64,000 nucleotides of DNA from PWQG01 sp040882255 (lineage in GTDB: Bacteria > Pseudomonadota > Gammaproteobacteria > Pseudomonadales > Pseudohongiellaceae), in NCBI GenBank assembly GCA_040882255.1, contig JBBEBP010000017.1, positions 1 through 64,000 of the forward strand, given 5' to 3'. Each line of letters begins with the position of its first letter. The stretch's first letter is position 1. The position numbers and the translations under genes were made by a program. The notes beneath the pieces were generated by a model. The model was not told where the DNA came from. It did no database searches and saw only the letters and a list, made by a program, of their open reading frames with translations. Positions 56,257 through 64,000 of the stretch are shown here, in pieces.

Positions 56257-56531
56257 AGCACCAGCTTGATGCCGTCCACCGTCTTCAGCTCGGCGAACAG
56301 CTCCTCCAGTTGACGCTCACCGGTGGCGCGGATCGTGACCGTAACCGACAGATAATTACCGGCCCGGCTTTCACGTACCTTCACACAATTCTGATCGACC
56401 TCCGGTGAGTGGCGCTGGCAGACATGGAGCACGGACTGCTCGAACGCACCACTGGCATGCCCCATCACCTTTACAGGGTAGTCGCAGGGAAAATCGATGG
56501 CGGGCGCTTCGGTATCCGGAGTGTCACTCAT
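56253..56531 (-). CDS. ybeD: YbeD / DUF493 family protein
   Basis: A 92-residue ACT-like fold protein ([20 protein letters not shown], then [19 protein letters not shown]). The conserved dacA-ybeD-lipB order is kept; function is unknown, with a link to lipoate metabolism suggested by linkage only. It is joined to lipB by a 4-bp overlap and lies 4 bp after dacA. Confidence 0.92.
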   Translation of the reverse strand: MSDTPDTEAPAIDFPCDYPVKVMGHASGAFEQSVLHVCQRHSPEVDQNCVKVRESRAGNYLSVTVTIRATGERQLEELFAELKTVDGIKLVL

Positions 56532-56535
56532 GACA

Positions 56536-57726
56536 TCACCCGCGGAAAAGATTTGTGAAGAACAGGGTCAGCGCATCAATCAGACGCTTGAAAAATCCGC
56601 CCCGCTCAACGGCATTGATGGCGACGACTTCACCGTTGTAGAGCTCTTCGTCATTCAGTGTCAACGCGACGGAGCCAATGACCTGACCCGCCTCGATCGG
56701 CGCCCTGAGTGTATCCGGAATATCCAGGGTGGCCTGCATGTCATCCGACGCACCACGTGGTACGGTCAGATAGACGTCCTCGGCGATACCCAGATCCACG
56801 TTATTCTCGGCACCGGACCAGACGCGTGCGCTCTCCAATACCTCTCCGGCACTATAGAACTGGTTACTCTCGAAGAAGCGGAAACCATAATTCAGCATCT
56901 TCTGTGTCTCTATGGCCCTCGCATCCTCGCTGGCAGTCCCCATGACCACCGAAATCAGCCTCATGCCATCGCGTTCCGCCGATGCCACCAGACAGTACCC
57001 TGCCTGCGACGTCCAGCCGGTCTTGATACCGTCCACGCTGTCATCCCGGAACAACAGCGTATTGCGATTGGGTTGCGTAATGCCGTTGTAGGTAAACTCG
57101 CGCTCGGCATAGACCTCGTAACGCTCGGGATGATCCATGATCTTGGCCTGCGCCAGAATGGCCAGATCCCTGGCCGACATCAGGTTCTCTGACCCACCGT
57201 CATCCAGGCCACTGGCATTCATGAAGGAGGAATCTCTCATGCCGAGTTGCTCCGCATGCTGATTCATCAAGTCCGCAAAAGCTTCCTCGCTGCCGGCGAT
57301 GTGCTCGGCCATGGCCACACTGGCATCGTTGCCGGACTGGATAATGATACCGCGCATCAGATCGCGGACCGGCACGTTGCTGTCCACATCCACGAACATC
57401 TTGGATCCCTGGGTGCGCCAGGCCTTTTCGCTGATATAGACCTCATCGTCCAGGGACAGATTGCCCTCGTCGATCTCTACCTCGGCCACATAAGCCGTCA
57501 TCATTTTGGTCAGACTGGCGGGGGGCAGTGCTTCGTCCGCATTCTGCTCCATGATCACATGGCCGGTACGGGCATCCATCAGGATGTAGCTGCTGCCGGC
57601 AATATCCGGGGCACGCGGGGTGATGCTCTGGGCAACCGCCGCCATGGCCGGCATCCACAGGCCCATCACCAGCAGAACCAGCCGGGTTGTCATTCCGCCG
57701 CACATCGAATCCATCACTTTTCTCAT
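56536..57726 (-). CDS. dacA: D-alanyl-D-alanine carboxypeptidase (PBP5/6 family)
   Basis: A 396-residue low-molecular-weight PBP that trims pentapeptide stems in peptidoglycan. After a signal peptide (to AAVAQS) the SxxK motif is in PPASLTKMMTAYV, SxN in IQSGNDASVAMAEH and KTG in GIKTGWTSQAG. A C-terminal PBP5-type domain and an amphipathic membrane anchor (FFKRLIDALTLFFTNLFRG) end the protein. Several in-frame ATGs (57726, 57714, 57705, 57693) could start it; the first has AGGT at a suitable distance. Confidence 0.95.
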   Translation of the reverse strand: MRKVMDSMCGGMTTRLVLLVMGLWMPAMAAVAQSITPRAPDIAGSSYILMDARTGHVIMEQNADEALPPASLTKMMTAYVAEVEIDEGNLSLDDEVYISEKAWRTQGSKMFVDVDSNVPVRDLMRGIIIQSGNDASVAMAEHIAGSEEAFADLMNQHAEQLGMRDSSFMNASGLDDGGSENLMSARDLAILAQAKIMDHPERYEVYAEREFTYNGITQPNRNTLLFRDDSVDGIKTGWTSQAGYCLVASAERDGMRLISVVMGTASEDARAIETQKMLNYGFRFFESNQFYSAGEVLESARVWSGAENNVDLGIAEDVYLTVPRGASDDMQATLDIPDTLRAPIEAGQVIGSVALTLNDEELYNGEVVAINAVERGGFFKRLIDALTLFFTNLFRG

Positions 57727-57744
57727 CTGATTACCTGTCTGTTG

Positions 57745-58617
57745 TCAACGCGATTCTTCCACAAGATGCGGCCGTCCCAGATCCGTATCCTGCAATGTCG
57801 AACTGATCCGGTCCAGTTCCCGGTCACCCGGGATCGGCCCCAGCCGCACCCGGTACAGTCGGGTAGTACCACTGACCACCGGCCGGATGAATGCAGGTGT
57901 GCCCGTCATGTCCTGGACCCGTTGCCGGACCCGCTCGGCGGACGAACGCTGCGAAAATGCACCCACCTGCAGGAAATGCGAGGCGGCGTCCGCCAGTGTG
58001 GCACGGTTTTCCTGTTCTTTGGGGGCCGGTCCGCCCGTCACCACGGCCTCCAGGTGTACGCGTGCCGTACCCTGGTCGGCGAAACCGAGTTTCCAGGCCG
58101 CCGCGTAGGAAAGATCAATCACCCGCTCGCTGTGAAACGGCCCACGGTCATTGACCCGGACAAGCACACTGCGGCGGTTGTCCAGGTTGGTGACCCGCAC
58201 GTAACTGGGAATCGGCAACGAACGATGCGCCGCCGATATCTGGTACATGTCGTAGATTTCCCCGTTCGACGTGCGGTGCCCGTGAAATTTCTCACCATAC
58301 CACGAGGCCAGACCGGTTTCTTCGTATCCTTCTTCGCTGTCCATCACCGTGTAGGTACTGCCGTTGACCACATAGGGGCTGTAATTGCCGGCCAGGGTGC
58401 GAGTCTCCGGCACCGGCACCACTTCCTGTATCTCGTCCGGATTCAGCGGCCGGCTCGGGGCCCTGTCCTGCACGATGGAGTAACGCCCCGATGACTGCGA
58501 GGCATCAGCGTCGCTGTCGCTCGTCGAGGGTGGGGTCGATGAGACACAACCGGCCAGTGCGGCCGCAGCCAGCAAGAGCAACACATAGTGGCGAGAGAAG
58601 CCGGGTGGTCGTTCCAT
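57745..58617 (-). CDS. rlpA: RlpA, septal-ring lytic transglycosylase lipoprotein
   Basis: A 290-residue lipoprotein. The lipobox is ALAGC near residue 24. The double-psi beta-barrel domain has GLASWYGEKFHGHRTSNGE and VRVNDRGPF with the catalytic Asp, and a C-terminal SPOR domain (HFLQVGAFSQRSSAERVRQR) binds denuded septal glycan. The start at 58617 gives a normal lipoprotein signal but a weak Shine-Dalgarno; an in-frame ATG at 58656 is the alternative. mrdA precedes it directly, with rodA and mltB missing. Confidence 0.93.
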   Translation of the reverse strand: MERPPGFSRHYVLLLLAAAALAGCVSSTPPSTSDSDADASQSSGRYSIVQDRAPSRPLNPDEIQEVVPVPETRTLAGNYSPYVVNGSTYTVMDSEEGYEETGLASWYGEKFHGHRTSNGEIYDMYQISAAHRSLPIPSYVRVTNLDNRRSVLVRVNDRGPFHSERVIDLSYAAAWKLGFADQGTARVHLEAVVTGGPAPKEQENRATLADAASHFLQVGAFSQRSSAERVRQRVQDMTGTPAFIRPVVSGTTRLYRVRLGPIPGDRELDRISSTLQDTDLGRPHLVEESR

Positions 58618-58707
58618 GATGAGTACCGGGGTCAGAAAACAGGACACTCCTATCATACCGCAGTGTACTCCGGGCTGTCAGCCTCGAGGCCGCTGCCGCC
58701 CCAATGG

Positions 58708-60675
58708 TCAGAGAATCTCACTGGACGTGGTCAGCATCATCGATGATTCACCATCTTCCTGCTCAAGCCGGGGCAGCATCCATGCGTCCATCACTTCCCG
58801 GGCGATCGGACCGGCAACCGAACTGCCTCCTTCGCCATTCTCCACGAAAACGGCGACAGCGATGGACGATTCCGGCGATGCGTCGAACGCAATGAACATG
58901 GCATGATTGAGGTGCTCCTCCAGCACCTGATCCGGATCGATCCGGTTACCCGATATGTCCAGTTGTACGCCCACCACCTGGGCCGTCCCGGACTTTCCGG
59001 CCATCGGATAGGCCAGCGGTTCCACGGCTTCGATATAGGGATAGGCGGTCCCTTCGTGGCGCCGACGCTCCCGGTCGTAGGGCTTGCTGACTGTATGCTC
59101 CATGGCCTGGCGTACATGCGCAACCATCTCTTCATCCGGCAACAGAGGCTGGGGCGGCGGCTCCGCATCGAAGATGACGTCGGAGAATGCATCTTCCTCC
59201 GAGCGAATCGCTTTCAGCATCCGCGGACGCACCAGTTGCCCGTGATTGGCCAGTGTGGCCGCTGCGCTGGCCATTTGCAGGGTAGTGGCCTGGAACATGC
59301 CATTACCGAAGCCTTCAGGCGGCGTCTCCCCCGGATACCAGGGCTCGCCGCGTGCCTGTCTTTTCCATTCGGGGGATGGCACCAGCCCCGGCCGGGCCTC
59401 GGGCACGTCAACGGCCAGGTTACTGCCGAAACCCCAGGTCAGCAGATAGTCATGAACCCGCTCAATACCCAGCTCCACCGCCACATGACTGAAGTAGGTA
59501 TTACAGGACTGGTAGATCGCTCTTTCCAGATCGACGGTGCCATGTCCCGTGCGATCCACCCACCAGGTCCAGTCATAATAGGGCCGTGACCGGCCGGGGA
59601 GGCGGTAATAACCGGGGTCCGAAATTTCCGTTTCCGGCGTGATTACATCGTGATACAGGCCGGCCAGTCCGATGATCGGTTTGATGGTGGAACCCGGCAC
59701 CCGCGAACTCAGGGCACGGTTGTACATCGGAGAATGCCGGGATGCGTTGATGGCAGCCAGCTGTTCCCGACTGATTCCGGCGACGAACAGATTCGGATCG
59801 TAGTCGGGCTTGCTCAACATGGCCAGAATACCACCCGTGCGGGGATCAATGGCCACAATGGCTCCCCGTTGATCCCCAAGCGCCCGTTCGGCGGCCTGCT
59901 GCAGGCGGGCATCCAGATACAGCTGCAGATCCTGGCCAGGCACCGGATCATCGCGATCCAGTACCCGCATCACCTGTCCACGATTGTTCTTCTCCACGGT
60001 CTCGAAACCGACTTCGCCGTGCAGGTATTCCTCGTAGGTCCTCTCGATCCCCGTCTTGCCGATCTGGTTGCTGCCCCGATAATTGCGGACCTGCTCCTCA
60101 TCCATGGACTCCAGTTCATTGCGATTGATCTCCGCCACGTAGCCCAGTGCATGAGACAGCGACGGGCCGAACGGATAGTGGCGCAGCAGCTGGGCCTCCA
60201 CCGCGAAACCGGGCAGGCGGTGCTGATTGATAGCCACCCGGGCAATCTCCTCCTCACTCAGACGGAAACGGACCGGTACGGAGGAAAGGGGCACCGAGCG
60301 ACGATTACGGCGTTGTTGATACTGGACGATGTCTTCATCCGACAGCTCGATGATGTCCTGTAGCAGGGCCAGGGACTCTTCGATTTCGCCGGCGCGTTCC
60401 GGTACCACAGTGAGGTTGAAGTTGGGACGATTGTCCGCCAGCAGCCTGCCCTCGCGGTCATAGATCAGGCCACGCGTGGGAGCCACATGCTGCGAGTGCA
60501 GGCGATTACCGTCCGAGCGCGAGGAATAATATTCGTGGTTGACGAGCTGGATATTGATCATCCAGATCAAAAGGCCGCCCAGCATCGCCACGGCGATCAC
60601 GGCAGCAACCAGCAGACGCCGCCGGAAGACGGCAACCTCCCGTTTGTGCGCATCAAGACTGAACTGCTGTGGCAT
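58708..60675 (-). CDS. mrdA: Penicillin-binding protein 2
   Basis: A 655-residue class B PBP, the transpeptidase of the rod complex that elongates the side wall. One N-terminal membrane helix (about 18-43) is followed by the dimerisation or pedestal domain and the transpeptidase domain. The active Ser is S329 in VPGSTIKP, SxN is in YQSCNTYF, and KSGT is in MAGKSGTAQVV. In most relatives rodA follows; here the next gene is rlpA after about 90 bp. Confidence 0.95.
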   Translation of the reverse strand: MPQQFSLDAHKREVAVFRRRLLVAAVIAVAMLGGLLIWMINIQLVNHEYYSSRSDGNRLHSQHVAPTRGLIYDREGRLLADNRPNFNLTVVPERAGEIEESLALLQDIIELSDEDIVQYQQRRNRRSVPLSSVPVRFRLSEEEIARVAINQHRLPGFAVEAQLLRHYPFGPSLSHALGYVAEINRNELESMDEEQVRNYRGSNQIGKTGIERTYEEYLHGEVGFETVEKNNRGQVMRVLDRDDPVPGQDLQLYLDARLQQAAERALGDQRGAIVAIDPRTGGILAMLSKPDYDPNLFVAGISREQLAAINASRHSPMYNRALSSRVPGSTIKPIIGLAGLYHDVITPETEISDPGYYRLPGRSRPYYDWTWWVDRTGHGTVDLERAIYQSCNTYFSHVAVELGIERVHDYLLTWGFGSNLAVDVPEARPGLVPSPEWKRQARGEPWYPGETPPEGFGNGMFQATTLQMASAAATLANHGQLVRPRMLKAIRSEEDAFSDVIFDAEPPPQPLLPDEEMVAHVRQAMEHTVSKPYDRERRRHEGTAYPYIEAVEPLAYPMAGKSGTAQVVGVQLDISGNRIDPDQVLEEHLNHAMFIAFDASPESSIAVAVFVENGEGGSSVAGPIAREVMDAWMLPRLEQEDGESSMMLTTSSEIL

Positions 60676-60744
60676 GGCCGGGCGCCCTGTCGGTAGAAAA
60701 ATGCATCGGATCAGCGCGTTACTGCACTCATAGTGTAACGCCGA

Positions 60745-61215
60745 TCAGCGACGGTGGTAAGGGTGGCCCTGCAACACGGTCCAGACCCGGTAGATCTGCT
60801 CGGCCAGCACCACCCGGACCAGGGGGTGAGGCAGCGTCAGATCAGACAGGGACCAACGCTCATCCGCCCGCTGCAGGCAACCTGCATCAAGGCCATCCGG
60901 GCCACCCACCAGCAAGGCGATATCCGAACCGCAGTGTTGCTGCGATGCCATGCGCCGCGCCAGCGAATCGGTGGTATGGCGCCGTCCTTCCACATCCAGC
61001 ACCACCACAGTATCCCGGTTATCGATCTGCCCCAGCAGGCTGTCCGATTCCTGCTGCATGGCCTTCGCAACATCGGCATTGCGGCCCCGCCGGGCCATGG
61101 GAACCGGCTTCACCTCCAGCCGGAAATCGCCCGGCAACCGCCGGGCATACTCTTCCACGGCTTCGTCCACCCAGTCGGGCATGCGGGTGCCAACGGCAAT
61201 CAGTTTAATCTTCAC
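60745..61215 (-). CDS. rlmH: 23S rRNA (pseudouridine1915-N3)-methyltransferase RlmH
   Basis: A 156-residue SPOUT methyltransferase that modifies the pseudouridine made by RluD, also encoded in this window. KIKLIAVGTRMPDWVDEAV opens it, and the SAM knot motif is in LLVGGPDGL, with LPHPLVRVVLAEQIYR at the end. The start is GTG at 61215, 11 bp inside the rsfS end, and gives the family's normal length; an ATG at 61308 would read far into rsfS. Confidence 0.94.
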   Translation of the reverse strand: MKIKLIAVGTRMPDWVDEAVEEYARRLPGDFRLEVKPVPMARRGRNADVAKAMQQESDSLLGQIDNRDTVVVLDVEGRRHTTDSLARRMASQQHCGSDIALLVGGPDGLDAGCLQRADERWSLSDLTLPHPLVRVVLAEQIYRVWTVLQGHPYHRR

Positions 61216-61561
61216 GGCCGGCGGCGGCACTGCCCATGGCACTGAAATGCCACAGGTCTTCCAGGCTGTAGTGCGAGCGGGCGGACGCCTGCATGATGTG
61301 CACCACAACCGACCCCAGATCCACCAGCACCCACTCGGACTGTGAGCGCCCCTCGGTACCGGTCACCGGCTCGCCAGCCGCCTTGACCCGGATCCCCACC
61401 TCGTCCGCCATCGACTTGACGTGCGTCGTGGACGTGCCGGTGACGATGATCATGTAATCGGCCACCGGAGTCAGTTCCGCGACATCCAGGCAGACAATAT
61501 GCTGTCCCTTTCGATCTTCCAGTGTTTCTGTCACCAGGTCTGCCAGTGCCTTGCTGTCCAA
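61205..61561 (-). CDS. rsfS: Ribosomal silencing factor RsfS
   Basis: A 118-residue protein that binds ribosomal protein L14 and blocks subunit joining in stationary phase. LDVAELTPVADYMIIVTGTS and WVLVDLGSVVVHIM match the family. The start is TTG at 61561 with GGGAG about 11 nt upstream. It lies between nadD and rlmH as usual. Confidence 0.94.
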   Translation of the reverse strand: MDSKALADLVTETLEDRKGQHIVCLDVAELTPVADYMIIVTGTSTTHVKSMADEVGIRVKAAGEPVTGTEGRSQSEWVLVDLGSVVVHIMQASARSHYSLEDLWHFSAMGSAAAGRED

Positions 61562-61627
61562 AATGCTGTGTACTCCCGTGGTCTTTGCGATGATCGGTCG
61601 GACGGCCCTCTGAGCAGCGTCTGTTGT

Positions 61628-62296
61628 TCAGTATAACTGATGTGTGCGGATGTACGCAGTCACATCGGGCGTCAGCCATTGATCCACTGTGCCGGCACCA
61701 TCCTCTCCACGTGTCTGGAGCTGTTGACGGAGTTGTGTGGATGAAATTGCACAGTCGACACTCTCCAGCACCAGAATGCCACCGGTGGTCGAGGGAAGCA
61801 GCTCTTCGGGCCGCTCCACCCGCCGCTCGGCCAGTATCGCTGCCATGATCCGTTCGGCCGGGTCATCACTGTCCCCGGCTGGCAACCGGCTGCCGGGCCG
61901 GCTGACCGCACAGACATGACTGGTACGGAGAATGTCTTCCCAGCGCTCCCATCCGGGCAGGGTCAGAAAACTGTCCCAACCCTGGATGAACACCCGCAGC
62001 GCCCGTGGATACCGGGCCGAAAATTCCTCGAGGGTATCAGCCGTGTAGGAGGTGCCGCCGCGTTGCAGTTCACGGTCATCCACCTCCAGCACAGCGTGTT
62101 CAGCGCAGGCCAGCCGCAGCATGGCCAAGCGGTGGCAGCCATCTGCAGAGGCTCCGGCACGGTGATTGGGGCGGGCACAGGGCACCATGCAGACACGCTC
62201 CAGCGCCAGAGCATCAGCAGCCGCCAGCGCCGCGCGAATATGCCCCCGATGCGGCGGATCGAACATGCCGCCCATGATGCCGATACGATCTGTCAT
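61628..62296 (-). CDS. nadD: Nicotinate-nucleotide adenylyltransferase
   Basis: A 222-residue enzyme that makes deamido-NAD+, the substrate of NadE, which is also in this window. The nucleotidyltransferase motifs are [18 protein letters not shown] and, near the end, ISSTQLRQ (the ISSTxIR motif). Its ATG overlaps the proA stop by 4 bp. In E. coli nadD follows holA; here it follows proA, as in Pseudomonas. Confidence 0.95.
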   Translation of the reverse strand: MTDRIGIMGGMFDPPHRGHIRAALAAADALALERVCMVPCARPNHRAGASADGCHRLAMLRLACAEHAVLEVDDRELQRGGTSYTADTLEEFSARYPRALRVFIQGWDSFLTLPGWERWEDILRTSHVCAVSRPGSRLPAGDSDDPAERIMAAILAERRVERPEELLPSTTGGILVLESVDCAISSTQLRQQLQTRGEDGAGTVDQWLTPDVTAYIRTHQLY

Positions 62297-63552
62297 TCGC
62301 GGATATGGCCATCGCCCAACACGATGTACTTGCGGGTGGTCAGCCCTTCCAGACCGACCGGTCCACGCGCGTGCAGCTTGTCCGTGGAAATGCCGATCTC
62401 GGCGCCCAGCCCGTACTCGAAACCGTCGGCGAAGCGCGTCGATGCATTGACCATCACCGAGCTGGAATCCACTTCGGTGAGAAAGCGCCGGGCCCGGCTG
62501 TAGTCAGCCGTGACAATGGCATCGGTATGGCCCGAACCATACCGGTTGATATGCTCGATGGCTTCGTCCAGACCCGCAACGATCCGCACCGCCAGGACAG
62601 GGGCCAGGTATTCCTCCGACCAATCGTCTTCCGTGGCCGCCACAGCGTTCTCCAGCAACGCGAGACTGCGTTCGCAGGCCCGCAGCTCCACGCCCTGCTC
62701 CCGGTACAGGCGTTCCAGTTCCGGTAGCAGGGTGGCGGCCACTGGCTCCGCCACCAGCAACGTCTCCATGGTGTTGCAGGTGCCATAGCGGTGCGTCTTG
62801 GCGTTCAGTGCTATCTGCGTGGCCTTGACCAGATCGGCCTGCTCATCGACGTAGACGTGACAGTTGCCGTCCAGGTGCTTGATGACCGGCACCCGGGCAT
62901 CCCGGCTGATACGCTCGATGAGACCCTTGCCGCCACGCGGAACGATGACATCCACGTACTCCGGCATGCTGATCAGCTCACCCACGGCAGCGCGGTCCGT
63001 GGTTTCCACCACCTGCACCAGTGCAGCCGGCAGCCCGGCCTTTTCCAGCCCCGCAGCGATGCAGGCAGCAATCGCCTGATTCGAATGCAGTGCTTCCGAG
63101 CCACCGCGCAGAATCGCGGCATTGCCCGCCTTCAGACACAGCGCGGCAGCCTCACAGGTGACGTTCGGTCGCGACTCGTAGATGATGCCGATCACACCCA
63201 GTGGCACACGCATCTGGCCCACCTGGATACCGCTGGGCCGGTAGTTCATGTCGCTGATTTCACCCACCGGGTCCTGGAGCGCGGCGACCTGCTGCAGCCC
63301 TTCGATCATGCCGGCAATACGCGGCGGAGTCAGCTCCAGGCGGTCCAGCAGGGCCGCATCCAGTCCCTTTTCCTGTCCGGCCTGCATGTCACGGGCATTG
63401 GCCTTCAGCAGGTCATCGCGGCCCGCCTCAATGGCTGAGGCCATGGCCTGCAGTGCGGCATTCTTCTGCGCCGTCGTGGCACGGGCGGCAATACGGGATG
63501 CCGTGCGCGCCCGCTCACCCAGCGCTCTCATGTATGCGTGTGTGTCGTCCAT
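62293..63552 (-). CDS. proA: Glutamate-5-semialdehyde dehydrogenase
   Basis: A 419-residue gamma-glutamyl phosphate reductase of proline synthesis. The catalytic Cys is in [13 protein letters not shown], and [17 protein letters not shown] and [11 protein letters not shown] are typical. The start at 63552 (ATG, GGA upstream) gives the family N-terminus; an in-frame start at 63609 adds 19 unlikely residues. proB is not adjacent. Confidence 0.95.
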   Translation of the reverse strand: MDDTHAYMRALGERARTASRIAARATTAQKNAALQAMASAIEAGRDDLLKANARDMQAGQEKGLDAALLDRLELTPPRIAGMIEGLQQVAALQDPVGEISDMNYRPSGIQVGQMRVPLGVIGIIYESRPNVTCEAAALCLKAGNAAILRGGSEALHSNQAIAACIAAGLEKAGLPAALVQVVETTDRAAVGELISMPEYVDVIVPRGGKGLIERISRDARVPVIKHLDGNCHVYVDEQADLVKATQIALNAKTHRYGTCNTMETLLVAEPVAATLLPELERLYREQGVELRACERSLALLENAVAATEDDWSEEYLAPVLAVRIVAGLDEAIEHINRYGSGHTDAIVTADYSRARRFLTEVDSSSVMVNASTRFADGFEYGLGAEIGISTDKLHARGPVGLEGLTTRKYIVLGDGHIRE

Positions 63553-63659
63553 TGGTGATTCCAGGTCGTGAAGTGGCTTTTCACGGGTTGTGAGCCCGAA
63601 GCACGCCATTATAGCGCCGCACCGGACCGGGAAACAGGGTCATCGACCGGAGCGCCCGC

Positions 63660-64000
63660 TCAGATCCGGTTCTGCAGACTCATTTCCGCTGGATAGGGCT
63701 GCATGTACCAGGATTGCTGGATATACGGATCCGGGTTGCGCCGGAAATGGTGATTGAGCAGCGTGATCGGCACAATCAGCGGGACCTCGCCACGATGATA
63801 GCGTTCGATCGCGTCACCGAGCTCCGCCTTGTCGTCCGCATCCAGTTGCGTCTTCAGGTACCCCTGTATGTGCTGCATCACATTGACGTGGTTACCGCGC
63901 GTGGCGCGCTTCTTCAACGCGGGCATCAGGGCAGCGACATACTCGTCCGCCACCTGCGCCACATTATCCTTGCGTGCACTGGCCACCAGCGGCCCGAGCT
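63660..64000 (-). CDS. YbgA-like DUF1722 protein, C-terminal part, cut by the window edge
   Basis: The frame stays open to base 64000, so only the last 113 or so residues are seen. HVNVMQHIQGYLKTQLDADD, PLIVPITLLNHHFRRN and YIQQSWYMQPYPAEM match the DUF1722 (YbgA) domain, which often follows a DUF523 domain and has been linked to DNA repair near photolyase genes. The in-frame GTG at 63986 is probably internal, because LGPL continues upstream. It ends about 107 bp before the proA start, on the same strand. Confidence 0.85.
   Translation of the reverse strand, partial: LGPLVASARKDNVAQVADEYVAALMPALKKRATRGNHVNVMQHIQGYLKTQLDADDKAELGDAIERYHRGEVPLIVPITLLNHHFRRNPDPYIQQSWYMQPYPAEMSLQNRI

Overview
The window reads as ordinary, gene-dense chromosome of a high-GC gammaproteobacterium. 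No phage, insertion sequence, CRISPR array, rRNA or tRNA was seen. Gene content and order closely follow two blocks of the Pseudomonas-type chromosome. One is clpB-pgeF-rluD / bamD / pilS-pilR / thiO-fimT / fimU-pilVWXY1Y2E. The other is miaB-ybeZ-ybeY-ybeX / leuS-lptE-holA / lipB-ybeD-dacA-rlpA-mrdA-rlmH-rsfS-nadD-proA. Several usual members are absent (lnt, rodA, mltB, lipA, ispH) and some segments are inverted. This suggests a lineage outside Pseudomonas, perhaps a Chromatiales/Ectothiorhodospiraceae-like group; that placement is a weak inference.

Layout. 1-2734: a terminator-like hairpin, then msrQ-msrP (periplasmic methionine sulfoxide repair) and pssA. 2809-8139: branched-chain amino acid block, with ilvY divergent from ilvC and facing a convergent ilvI-ilvH. 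The 581 bp between ilvC and ilvH is filled by two long palindromic repeat elements that share a 33-bp module. 8462-14202: clpB, pgeF and rluD on the minus strand, divergent from bamD. 14172-16479: nadE and gmhA. 16582-28800: type IV pilus locus, with pilSR, thiO, fimT and an inverted fimU-pilV-W-X-Y1-Y2-E operon whose first cistrons overlap by 4 bp. A perfect CRP/Vfr-type palindrome lies between fimU and a divergent TauE/SafE transporter. 29875-32915: a PhoQ/PhoP-like two-component system with PepSY and glycine-zipper envelope proteins. 33153-37094: membrane-anchored cold-shock-domain protein, acyl desaturase with a long basic tail, TlpA-like thioredoxin, an aminotransferase and a DUF1820 protein. 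37258-45283: miaB-ybeZYX and leuS-lptE-holA.

45220-54361 is the least standard part. It holds a DUF4404 protein antisense to the end of holA, and a GNAT-like protein with an ICMT-like membrane methyltransferase, divergent from a six-TM protein with an atypical class III cyclase-like domain. These are followed by an orphan aspartokinase resembling the ectoine-cluster type, a 7TMR-DISM diguanylate cyclase, a class V aminotransferase and an NSS transporter. A 168-bp hairpin repeat sits 12 bp before the transporter start. 54578-64000 is the cell-envelope/lipoate/NAD cluster on the minus strand, with a secreted cyclophilin after lipB, and the window closes inside a YbgA-like gene.

The strongest leads are the GNAT/ICMT/cyclase-like cassette (45626-48335), the family of long hairpin repeats (5374-5648, 5739-5937, 54374-54541), one of which includes the 3' end of ilvH, and the CRP-type site at the pilus operon. 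Many starts are GTG or TTG; each was chosen from Shine-Dalgarno spacing and family N-termini.
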